Shown: one piece after another, positions 56,786 through 64,000 of the stretch
How positions within the stretch are numbered: the stretch's first letter is position 1
Layout: each line of letters opens with the position of its first letter
NCBI RefSeq assembly: GCF_000384815.1
Contig: NZ_ARQF01000016.1
Span: 79,577-143,576, forward strand
Length of the DNA stretch: 64,000 nt
Source: Halodesulfovibrio aestuarii DSM 17919 = ATCC 29578
GTDB taxonomy: Bacteria; Desulfobacterota; Desulfovibrionia; Desulfovibrionales; Desulfovibrionaceae
Reading direction: 5' to 3'
Position numbers and translations under genes: made by a program
Notes under the pieces: model-generated
Databases searched by the model: none
The model's input: the letters and a program-made list of their open reading frames with translations, nothing else
Told to the model about the DNA's origin: nothing

Positions 56786-58066
56786 CTATTCTTTTTCCTG
56801 CTTAAATGACATCCATTCAAACAGAAGCCTGATTTCTTCATCACGCAGATCGAACTGTGTTCGACTGCATAAATCCTTAACATTACGCATAAATGCTTTT
56901 TTCACTTCGTCGAGCACCACCACATCCTGTTCAGAAAGTGGATACCCGCCGCGCGAAATGCCAACAAGAACAAAGTTAACGTGCGCTCTGCCTACCGGCA
57001 CGCCTGCTTCAACACACTTATCGCGAACATTGCGCGATGTATTAGTAAGGAAGAAGCCGTTCTCATTCACTTCATCTACAATAAACTCTAGAAGCTGATT
57101 GTAATGAACAGGCATCAACAATGGAACATCAGTAAGACGATGAACTCTGAGTGCAAAGTCAAACAATTCCGGATACTCTGTTTTAAATTCTGCCCGAACA
57201 CTCGTTTCTTCCGGCTCATCATGCCTACCCGGATCATATACATATCCCGGTACGACATTTGAAATTTCCAGTTCGCCAAGATCGAGCGCTTCTAAGAATT
57301 CGCGAAATCTACCAAACCCGAACCAGTCATGCCCTGCGTCGAGTTCTTTTTGGAGATGATGCGACAGTTGCGCCAAAGGTACCGGAGAAGAAGATTCCTG
57401 TACCATACTTTTCACAACATCAGATCCACGAAGAATGATGTCAGTATTAGCGTCTGGTTCTTCCTCTTCATCTACTACATGAGGCGGTACCGGATAGTCA
57501 TCAACTGCTTTGTCTTCAAGGGCCTGCTGCACAAACCAGTCTTCACGAATACGCCAGGAACTTGCGGCTGTATACGCTGGGGATGCATACCCCACGGAAA
57601 GCACTAATGTGCGGCGCGCATGCTCCTGCAATCTTATCAGAAGCGGCGTAAAGTCCGCATCACCGGAAAGTACAATAAATTCATCAAAATGTGTTTTATG
57701 GCTCAAGGTATCCATTGCATCCATCACAAGATGAATGTCTGCACTAGTCTTACCCTGATTAGTAAGAGGCGGACAATCAATCACGTTAAATGCTGCGCGG
57801 ATAAAAAAGGGCCTGTATTGATGGTAACAGTGCGGATTGAGATAACAGCAACGCATTAAAATACGACGGCGAACACCTTCACCGTACAGCATACGCACAG
57901 CATGCGTTTCCAACCACTTAAGCCAACGCTGGGGGTTAGTTGCAAACACATGAGCCGCTGAAGGCTCTATCTCTTCCAAGCGCGTGTATATATTGTCGAA
58001 ATCGACGAATAAAGCGCTATACACCTCCTCAAATCCATACTGATTTCGAAAACCTCTTCGATCCAT
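56786..58066 (-). CDS. NYN-domain nuclease with OST-HTH/LOTUS domain
   Basis: A 426-residue protein. Residues 15 to about 180 form a NYN (PIN-like) domain with acidic metal-binding residues D22 and D24 (ALFVDFDN), D-rich ADIHLVMDAMD and GDADFTPLL. Residues about 215-290 match an OST-HTH/LOTUS domain (VVKSMVQESSSPVPLAQLSHHLQ, then GFGRFREFLEALDLGELEISNVVPGYVY). The C-terminal third (about 300-426) is helical and may hold a second HTH-like unit. Such proteins are predicted RNA-acting nucleases. Target unknown; it lies between msrA and uvrA as a single gene. Confidence 0.85.
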   Translation of the reverse strand: MDRRGFRNQYGFEEVYSALFVDFDNIYTRLEEIEPSAAHVFATNPQRWLKWLETHAVRMLYGEGVRRRILMRCCYLNPHCYHQYRPFFIRAAFNVIDCPPLTNQGKTSADIHLVMDAMDTLSHKTHFDEFIVLSGDADFTPLLIRLQEHARRTLVLSVGYASPAYTAASSWRIREDWFVQQALEDKAVDDYPVPPHVVDEEEEPDANTDIILRGSDVVKSMVQESSSPVPLAQLSHHLQKELDAGHDWFGFGRFREFLEALDLGELEISNVVPGYVYDPGRHDEPEETSVRAEFKTEYPELFDFALRVHRLTDVPLLMPVHYNQLLEFIVDEVNENGFFLTNTSRNVRDKCVEAGVPVGRAHVNFVLVGISRGGYPLSEQDVVVLDEVKKAFMRNVKDLCSRTQFDLRDEEIRLLFEWMSFKQEKE

Positions 58067-58158
58067 ATTTTCCTCATTACGGATAGAAATAACAAATCAG
58101 ATTATAAAAGCATAACTCTAGTACGTATAGTGATACCTGCCCAGCATAAAAATAGCAA

Positions 58159-60930
58159 CTATGAACTCTTCCTAACTGCTTGCTCTGCAACTAAATATGC
58201 ACCTGTGACAGAGTTGCTGTCGTTGATAATTTCCTCAGGAGTGCCCGCTGAGACGATGCGTCCGCCGTTCTCCCCGCCACCGGGTCCAAGGTCGATAACA
58301 TAGTCAGCAGCCATAATGACGTCAGTATTATGTTCAATAACAATAACAGTTGCGCCCTTATCTACCAATTTTTGCAGCACTCGTATCAACTTACCGACTT
58401 CATGCATATGAAGCCCTGTTGTCGGCTCATCAAGAATATACAATGTTCCAGGAAGGTTACGTTTGCCAAGCTCTCTGGAAATCTTGATACGCTGCGCTTC
58501 GCCACCGGAAAGGGTCGTCGCAGGCTGTCCAAGACGAATATATTCAAGCCCTACATCTTCCAAAACAGACAAACGGCGCTTCAGCGTTGGGTGATTTTCA
58601 AAAAAGGCTTTTGCCTGACGCACTGTCATGCTTAATACGTCAGCAATATTTTTATCTTTATACCGAACCTCAAGGGTCTCATGGCTGTAACGCTTACCGC
58701 CACACACATCACATGTTACGTACACATCCGGAAGAAAATGCATTTCGACACGAATCTGCCCATCACCGCTGCATGCTTCACAGCGCCCACCACGGACGTT
58801 AAAGCTGAAACGTCCCGGTTTGTAGCCTCGTTTTTTTGCATCCGGTGTCATGGCAAAAATATTACGGATTTCATCAAAAATTTTCGTATAAGTAGCTGGG
58901 TTGGAACGCGGAGTACGCCCGATAGGTGTCTGGTCAATTGCAACGATTCGTTCAATATCTTCCAACCCCTTGATCCCTTTGATCTGCCCCGGGTTATCTA
59001 CCTTAATAGATTTTGCCAGCGAAATATGCTTGTACAATGAATCCACAACTAGAGAACTTTTACCGGAGCCGGAAGGCCCTGTTACGCAGGTAAGCGTTCC
59101 GAGTGGGAACTTTACATTCAGATTCTGCAAGTTGTTTGTCGTAACGCCTTCAAGCACAAGATCACGTTCGGCAGTTCTGCGTTGCTCCGGAACATCAATA
59201 ACCATCTCACCACGCAGGTATTTTGCGGTAAGGGTATCCGCCTCGCCGAGCATTTTTTCCACAGAGCCGTTGAACATTATTTCGCCGCCCAGCATACCGG
59301 AACCAGGTCCAAGTTCAATCAGCGTATCTGCTTCACGCATGGTTGCTTCATCATGTTCAACAACAAGCACGGTATTGCCGCGCTTCTGCAAGCTACGAAG
59401 CGTATTGATAAGACGGACATTGTCTTTCGGATGCAAGCCAATGGAAGGTTCGTCCAATACATATGTCACACCCACGAGACCGGAACCAAGCTGTGAAGCA
59501 AGGCGAATACGCTGTGCTTCACCACCAGATAACGTGGACATATTACGACTGAGAGAAATGTAGTCCAACCCTACGTTCACCATAAAACCAAGGCGATGGG
59601 TTAGCTCTTTCAGTAAAGGTTCCGCCACGACCATCTGAGATTCAGAGAACTCCTGTTGTTGCAGCCATTCAAGAGCCCTCCAGATAGAAAGAGAACAAAA
59701 ATCAGAAATTGAATGTTCACCAACGCGAACAGAAAGAGACTCTTTCTTCAAACGAGCACCGCCACAAACCGGACACGGGCGGCTCTGTCTGTAACGAGAC
59801 AGTTCATCGCGCCATGCATGACCAAACTGCATGCCGCGTTCAAGCAGAGAGACAACCCCCGGCCAATCTCCCTGACCTTGAAAAAGAGCTTTCCATGCCT
59901 TTTCAGAAAATTCAGCAAATGGGGTATCCAACGTAAAACCGTTCTTTTTACCCAACGCTCTCAGGTCACCAGCATACCGCTCCATAACTTTGGGATTCTT
60001 CCAAGGCAGAAGACCGCCACTTTTAAGTGACAGCCCTTTGTTCGGCGCAAGCAGGTTTGGTTCAAAGTAATCTACTGAACCGATCCCCGAGCATCGAGAA
60101 CAGGCACCCTGCGGGCTGTTAAAAGAGAACAGCTGCGGAGAAAGGCGAGGCAGACTAATCTTGCAGGTAGGACAAACAGATTCTGTAGAAAGAGCTCTAT
60201 CTTCACCACCAACAGTAGAAATGATAAGCCGCCCTTCACCATATTTCAGGGCAAGCTCAACAGAATCTGCCAAGCGCCCGCGCAAACCTTCTTTAATAAC
60301 AAGACGGTCGATAACGAGATCAATTGTGTGCTTCTTATTTTTCTCAAGTACCGGAGCATCATCAATTGTATGCATCTCACCATTAATGCGAACACGTACA
60401 AAGCCCTGCGCTTTCAGCTTCTTAAGTTTGTCAGCATGAGTACCTTTTTGATGCTCAACAAGCGGAGCCAGCACAATAAATTTGGTACCGGTCTCAAGCT
60501 CTAAAATTTCGTTAATAATTTCATCAGCAGCACGCGCAGCAATCGGCTTGTTACACTTGGGACAGTACATAATTCCCAGACGGGCATAAAAGACACGTAG
60601 AAAGTCATAGATCTCTGTCACCGTCCCCACTGTAGAACGGGGGTTACGGGTGGAAGCAGTTTGCTCCAAAGAAATAGCAGGAGAAAGCCCCTCAATTTTA
60701 TCAACATCCGGCTTATCCATCTGCGGCAGAAACTGGCGGGCATACGCAGAAAGAGACTCCACGTATCGCCGCTGACCTTCTGCATACACAAGGTCAAAAG
60801 CTAAAGTGGATTTACCGGAACCTGAAGGGCCACACACAACAACAAGCTCATCTCGCGGGATATCGAGACTAATATCTTTCAAGTTATGCTGACGGGCACC
60901 TTCAATATGAATTACATTATCTTTGGTCAT
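58159..60930 (-). CDS. uvrA: UvrABC excinuclease subunit A
   Basis: A 923-residue DNA damage recogniser of nucleotide excision repair. Two ABC ATPase modules are visible (Walker A GPSGSGKST twice, signature segments LSGGEAQRIRLA and LSGGEAQRIKIS), with zinc-finger cysteine pairs (CPTC/CSRC region and CEAC/CDVC) and the RFSFNVRGGRCEAC segment. Full family length. It is transcribed alone, pointing away from tRNA-Leu. Confidence 0.98.
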   Translation of the reverse strand: MTKDNVIHIEGARQHNLKDISLDIPRDELVVVCGPSGSGKSTLAFDLVYAEGQRRYVESLSAYARQFLPQMDKPDVDKIEGLSPAISLEQTASTRNPRSTVGTVTEIYDFLRVFYARLGIMYCPKCNKPIAARAADEIINEILELETGTKFIVLAPLVEHQKGTHADKLKKLKAQGFVRVRINGEMHTIDDAPVLEKNKKHTIDLVIDRLVIKEGLRGRLADSVELALKYGEGRLIISTVGGEDRALSTESVCPTCKISLPRLSPQLFSFNSPQGACSRCSGIGSVDYFEPNLLAPNKGLSLKSGGLLPWKNPKVMERYAGDLRALGKKNGFTLDTPFAEFSEKAWKALFQGQGDWPGVVSLLERGMQFGHAWRDELSRYRQSRPCPVCGGARLKKESLSVRVGEHSISDFCSLSIWRALEWLQQQEFSESQMVVAEPLLKELTHRLGFMVNVGLDYISLSRNMSTLSGGEAQRIRLASQLGSGLVGVTYVLDEPSIGLHPKDNVRLINTLRSLQKRGNTVLVVEHDEATMREADTLIELGPGSGMLGGEIMFNGSVEKMLGEADTLTAKYLRGEMVIDVPEQRRTAERDLVLEGVTTNNLQNLNVKFPLGTLTCVTGPSGSGKSSLVVDSLYKHISLAKSIKVDNPGQIKGIKGLEDIERIVAIDQTPIGRTPRSNPATYTKIFDEIRNIFAMTPDAKKRGYKPGRFSFNVRGGRCEACSGDGQIRVEMHFLPDVYVTCDVCGGKRYSHETLEVRYKDKNIADVLSMTVRQAKAFFENHPTLKRRLSVLEDVGLEYIRLGQPATTLSGGEAQRIKISRELGKRNLPGTLYILDEPTTGLHMHEVGKLIRVLQKLVDKGATVIVIEHNTDVIMAADYVIDLGPGGGENGGRIVSAGTPEEIINDSNSVTGAYLVAEQAVRKSS

Positions 60931-61133
60931 ATGCTATCTCATACGTGCTTTGCACTATTAGTAACTAGTTATCATTAAGAGTAGACACTAGCAGTATGTA
61001 ATCAGTTCTCCAGTTTACGCAACCCTTCAATTGTACAAAAGCAAGTTTGGCAGAAAATCACTCATGTCTCTTCACAAGTTTTCCCCAGCTCGCTATATTT
61101 TTTTAGAAAAATGAAAAAGTAGTCTTAAACCTG

Positions 61134-61162
61134 TTGACAGCAGACGCTACTTCCCATAAACA
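61134..61162 (+). promoter_or_regulatory. Sigma-70 promoter of tRNA-Leu
   Basis: A perfect TTGACA (61134-61139), 17-base spacer, then TAAACA (61157-61162), 13 bases before the mature tRNA. Confidence 0.82.
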
Positions 61163-61175
61163 CCTTTTCACACAT

Positions 61176-61262
61176 GCCGGGATGGCGGAATTGGTAGACG
61201 CAGCGGATTCAAAATCCGCCGGCTTTACAGCTGTGGGAGTTCAAGTCTCCCTCTCGGTACCA
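61176..61262 (+). tRNA. tRNA-Leu(CAA)
   Basis: An 87-base class II tRNA with acceptor GCCGGGA/TCTCGGT (G-U pairs), D-arm GGCGGAATTGGTAGACGC, anticodon stem GCGGA/TCCGC with loop TTCAAAA giving CAA, a long variable arm, T-loop GTTCAAGTC, and encoded CCA. The 3' end of tRNA-Leu genes is a common attachment site for integrases, and element-type sequence follows. Confidence 0.96.
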
Positions 61263-61275
61263 TGTGCATTCTCAA

Positions 61276-61319
61276 GGGGTTACGTACTGTCTTTACGACG
61301 GATCGTAATCCCTTTTTTT
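61276..61319 (+). terminator. Intrinsic terminator of tRNA-Leu
   Basis: GGGGTTACG pairs with CGTAATCCC (one G-U pair) across a 19-base loop and is followed by T7, 14 bases after the CCA end. Confidence 0.75.
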
Positions 61320-61336
61320 GCGTTCAATGCCCTGTT

Positions 61337-61355
61337 GGGTACAACATGGGTACAA
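61337..61355 (+). repeat. Tandem direct repeat GGGTACAA next to tRNA-Leu
   Basis: Two exact GGGTACAA copies spaced one helical turn apart (11-base period), 75 bases past the tRNA. They resemble arm-type integrase or excisionase sites; the role is inferred. Confidence 0.4.
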
Positions 61356-61759
61356 GTTTTATTTCCGCCACGTGCATTTCACACAACGCCCAGCCTTTCC
61401 CTTTTATCAAGTATATCAACAAAAGACGCCGCGCTAGCGGCTTCCTTACCCCACGCCGCGAACGCGCGTAGCAAGGGAGGGGTGAGGGCTGCTTCCACTA
61501 CTCCCCCCGTTTCCCCCCTCTCCCCTTTCCAAGATCTCGCAGAAAGGTCTAAAGGGCAGTATTTAGACCCAATTTATCGCTCCAAATCACATAGGTTCTT
61601 TCCAGCAATTTTAGCAATACGGGTACACAGAGGCGCAGAGTTTGTGCGGACGTGGTGTTGGAAAAAAACTGAAAATCTGAAAATCGTGCAATTCGCACCC
61701 GCTTTACTGCCTGCCGCTATTTTTAATTCAGTGCTACCTGCCACCATTTTACATTTAGT

Positions 61760-61793
61760 GCAGACTGCCGCCCTTTCAACTTCGGCAGTCTGC
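61760..61793 (+). repeat. Perfect inverted repeat upstream of the helicase gene
   Basis: GCAGACTGCCG and CGGCAGTCTGC are a perfect 11-bp inverted repeat around a 12-base loop. The left arm belongs to a run of about three imperfect 26-30-base repeats (from about 61708: TACTGCCTGCCG, GTGCTACCTGCCAC, GTGCAGACTGCCG). It could be a regulatory RNA hairpin in the leader of the replication gene. Confidence 0.5.
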
Positions 61794-61936
61794 ATCCCAG
61801 TGCAAAAAATTGTTTCACGCAATTTTATTGCCACTCCTAAAACCTGTTTGGAAAAAAACTTACCGGAACCTTACGCTGTTTCTTTAAACTGGCAATGTGC
61901 TCCACTTTCTTCTGATCACACATTGGAGGTGGCTGC

Positions 61937-63826
61937 ATGAGCCATTCAAAGAAATCTACGCACAAAAATTCTGCCTCTATCAATATTTCTCCAAGCCCAA
62001 CAGAAGACAACGCGCAAACAGCTGCGCCAGAACTTACTGTCGCTGAAATTGCACAGCTCAGCTGCGCAGATCTGCGCGCGCTGATCCAGAAGCAAGTGGA
62101 GGAAGAGCGCCAGCAAGTTTGGGAACAGACAAAGAAAAACTACCCGAACAAAGAGAACCATCCCAAACGCCTTAATGATGAGCTCAAGACTCCACCGCCG
62201 GCTGTGATGGCTTGGAAAGTTATGCATGTTCCAGAAAAACGCGGCCCAAGAATTGACCGCCTAATGGATGCCGTGCGCCGTCAGCAATTGGGGGATGCAG
62301 AATTATTGGTTGATTTGATCGGAGACAGATTTTGTTTTGATCACAAGCGAGAAGTATTTATGCAGTTTGTCAATTCTCATTGGAAAGACGATGCAAAAAG
62401 ACAGCACCGCAAAGAAGTTACTATTATGGCAGAGCAGTTTGATCGGGGAAGTAACTATCTATTTTCAAAATATAAAGAACTTGAATCTCAGATAGAACAA
62501 CTTTCTCTCAAGATTTCCCAAGCTGGAGACGAACCAGAGCAGGCAGACTTAGCAGCAATTGCAAAGAAGAGAAAAGAACTCAAACAAAACAAGTACAATA
62601 GAAAAATGCTTGATGATCGTGCCGCAAAACTCCGCAATGATCGTCGTATTTCCGGCGTAATCAATATGGCTAAAAGCGGCGAAGACACGCTTGGTATTGA
62701 AGGTACTGAGTGGGACAAGGATCATACTCTGCTGCCTTGTGCTAACGGCATCATCGACTTGAAGACAGGCCACCTCTTACCGCCAGACCCAAAATACAAA
62801 ATGCGCCATGCTTCACCATATGAATACCGTGGCTTGCATGAAGAGGCTCCATTCTGGACTGACTTTCTGTACAAAATTTTTTGTAATAATTTGGAATTAC
62901 TTGAATATTTTGAACGAGTCATTGGCTATGCAGTTACCGGCCTTACCAGTCATAAAGAAATCTACATCGCCATTGGCCCCACAGCCAACAACGGTAAATC
63001 GAGTTTATTTAATACAATCATGAAGGTTCTAGGTGGATACAGTTCCACTATCAGTAAGAGCGTATTACTTCAGGGCAACAAAAAAAACGACGGTGCAGAC
63101 CCTGCCTTAATGGCACTTGAGGGGTTGCGCATGGCTGTAGCATCTGAGCCAGACAGCAGCGAAACCTTTGATAAAGAAATCATTAAGCAGATTACCGGTG
63201 CAGATGAAGTTAGTACACGTGGCCTGTATGAATCACAGGTAGTTCTACAACTGTTTTGCAAATTGTTCGTTCACGCAAACTCTGTTCCCCGAATTAAAAA
63301 TGCTGACCGAGCATTATTCGAACGTATGCGCTTAATCCCATTCAATGCACGCTTCACAAAGAACCTTAAAGAAGTCGATGAAGCCAAGCACATCTATCAC
63401 GCTAAACCAAGCAATACTGTCAACGACAAGATAGAAGAAGAAGCCCCCGGCATATTGTCTTGGCTTGTCCGCTGTGCTCGAACTTTCCTCTCTGATCTTG
63501 ACCTTACCCCACCACTAATAGTGAGGCATGAAGTCGAATCTTATACCGAAGATAACGACCCCATTGGGGCATGGGTTGACGATTGGTGCGAAGTGCATCC
63601 GCATGACTCAAATGTACGAACAAAAGCCAATGATCTTTATGAATCATTCAAGTGCTACTGCATGGAAGAACTCAAGATAAACGAGAAGTATCTCATGAAT
63701 AATAAAGGCTTTGGCTCTCAACTGACACAGCGTTTTAAGAAAAAGAAAATAAAAATTTTCTACTACTTCGGCATAAGCATCAAAGCTGGTTTCAAAGCTG
63801 AAGAACGCCCTAGCTTACCCAAGTAA
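61937..63826 (+). CDS. P4/D5-type SF3 helicase of an integrated element
   Basis: A 629-residue replication protein. The C-terminal half is a phage/plasmid-primase P4-family SF3 helicase: the D5_N-like region includes CANGIIDLKTGHLLP, Walker A is GPTANNGKSSL (about 347-357), then a Walker B-type EGLRMAVASEPDS, HANSVPRI as motif C, and an ALFERMRLIPF arginine-finger segment, ending in a wHTH-like tail. The N-terminal ~250 residues are charged and coiled-coil-like (about 175-235) with no recognisable primase or zinc-finger domain. GGAGG precedes the ATG. Its position beside a tRNA indicates a satellite, prophage or plasmid-like element; the integrase must lie outside the window. Confidence 0.88.
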   Translation: MSHSKKSTHKNSASINISPSPTEDNAQTAAPELTVAEIAQLSCADLRALIQKQVEEERQQVWEQTKKNYPNKENHPKRLNDELKTPPPAVMAWKVMHVPEKRGPRIDRLMDAVRRQQLGDAELLVDLIGDRFCFDHKREVFMQFVNSHWKDDAKRQHRKEVTIMAEQFDRGSNYLFSKYKELESQIEQLSLKISQAGDEPEQADLAAIAKKRKELKQNKYNRKMLDDRAAKLRNDRRISGVINMAKSGEDTLGIEGTEWDKDHTLLPCANGIIDLKTGHLLPPDPKYKMRHASPYEYRGLHEEAPFWTDFLYKIFCNNLELLEYFERVIGYAVTGLTSHKEIYIAIGPTANNGKSSLFNTIMKVLGGYSSTISKSVLLQGNKKNDGADPALMALEGLRMAVASEPDSSETFDKEIIKQITGADEVSTRGLYESQVVLQLFCKLFVHANSVPRIKNADRALFERMRLIPFNARFTKNLKEVDEAKHIYHAKPSNTVNDKIEEEAPGILSWLVRCARTFLSDLDLTPPLIVRHEVESYTEDNDPIGAWVDDWCEVHPHDSNVRTKANDLYESFKCYCMEELKINEKYLMNNKGFGSQLTQRFKKKKIKIFYYFGISIKAGFKAEERPSLPK

Positions 63827-63880
63827 GGGAGACCTTCTTTACCCCCATTGGGAGACCTCAAAAAAAGGACGGTCTCCCAA
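63827..63880 (+). repeat. GGGAGACC repeat cluster after the helicase gene
   Basis: GGGAGACC occurs directly at 63827-63834 and 63850-63857 and inverted as GGTCTCCC at 63871-63878, the last two forming a perfect 10-bp hairpin (TTGGGAGACC/GGTCTCCCAA). No T-run follows directly, so it is not a typical terminator. It may be an origin-type iteron set. Confidence 0.45.
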
Positions 63881-64000
63881 TACAACTATCTGTTTTTTAA
63901 CTTTCTTTTATTTAAAGTAGACGATGTAGACCTTTCTTCAGAAAGCTAGAGGTAGAAAAAAAGAAAATGATGTGCAAAACAACCAAAAATCTCTGCCTTA
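63881..64000. other. Right edge of the window, downstream of the helicase
   Basis: AT-rich sequence with no open reading frame long enough to call. Presumably still inside the element, which continues past the window. Confidence 0.4.

Larger units (their letters stand above)
61320..61936. other. Leader region of the tRNA-Leu-linked element
   Basis: About 620 bases with a C-rich block (about 61440-61550) unlike the rest of the window. A long plus-strand frame runs through it and ends at TGA overlapping the helicase ATG (ATGA), but it lacks any ATG and a plausible start, so it is not called as a gene. The region contains two direct GGGTACAA repeats (61337-61344 and 61348-61355) and a perfect inverted repeat at 61760-61793. 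It is probably the left attachment arm and the leader of the replication gene. Confidence 0.5.

Noticed and set aside
61134..61940. A long plus-strand frame running from the tRNA-Leu promoter through the tRNA to the helicase start.
   Set aside because: Its first codon is the -35 TTGACA, it translates the tRNA itself, and it has no ATG or ribosome-binding site further on. Only its ATGA overlap with the helicase is noteworthy.

Overview
The window looks like chromosome from a sulfate-reducing Desulfovibrionales bacterium, most likely a low-GC marine member such as Halodesulfovibrio. This is inferred from gene content (a SufCB-only Fe-S pair, a TreS-maltokinase fusion, a MoaE-like protein, a sulfite-reductase-type ferredoxin beside a NapH-like protein, DksA, PhoB/PstB/PhoU) and from a visibly moderate GC content. 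Most of the window is ordinary, densely packed core genome. Only the last ~2.8 kb looks foreign.

Layout. 1-2.7 kb: end of coaE, then ktrB-ktrA K+ uptake. 2.9-10.1 kb: a minus-strand signalling block with an HD-GYP response regulator, a 1666-residue hybrid histidine kinase and an orphan periplasmic solute-binding protein. 10.5-17.3 kb: rhomboid protease, SufC-SufB pair, small secreted coiled-coil protein, MDR oxidoreductase, RqcH/NFACT and DksA. 17.7-18.7 kb: an array of six identical tRNA-Gly(GCC) and two tRNA-Cys(GCA) genes with its own promoter and terminator. 19-28.7 kb: a large TPR/zinc-knuckle membrane protein, MoaE-like protein, TreS-(pseudo)maltokinase, Na+-coupled NSS transporter and a PP-loop protein. 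29-34.8 kb: recA, alaS, an NTF2-like secreted protein and a dicarboxylate/glutamate symporter. 35.4-40.6 kb: phoB-pstB-phoU, an RNase D-like exonuclease and a two-gene iron-sulfur redox operon. 40.9-46 kb: the classic rpmH-rnpA-yidD-yidC-jag-mnmE cluster. 46-49.8 kb: FlgO-like protein, lipoprotein and groES-groEL. 50-61 kb: ABC-F ATPase, small hypothetical protein, YajQ, DEAD-box helicase, APH-fold kinase, exported MsrA, NYN-OST-HTH protein and uvrA. 61.1-64 kb: tRNA-Leu(CAA) followed by what looks like the left end of an integrated element carrying a P4/D5-type SF3 helicase.

The most notable observations are: (i) the maltokinase half of the TreS fusion has lost its catalytic and metal-binding aspartates (HGN and NFEG instead of HGD and DFEG); (ii) a perfect retroviral-type CX2CX4HX4C zinc knuckle sits inside an 870-residue TPR membrane protein of unknown function; (iii) full-length rnpA has no ATG/GTG/TTG start and seems to initiate at ATT or ATC inside rpmH; (iv) the tRNA array shows stepwise segmental duplication; (v) a perfect TGTGA-N6-TCACA site lies in the loop of the mnmE terminator, upstream of the redox operon; (vi) inverted and direct repeats flank the helicase of the tRNA-Leu-linked element. 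No CRISPR array, rRNA or insertion sequence was seen. Gene starts were adjusted by eye to Shine-Dalgarno sequences where these were decisive. All family assignments come from motif recognition, without database searches.
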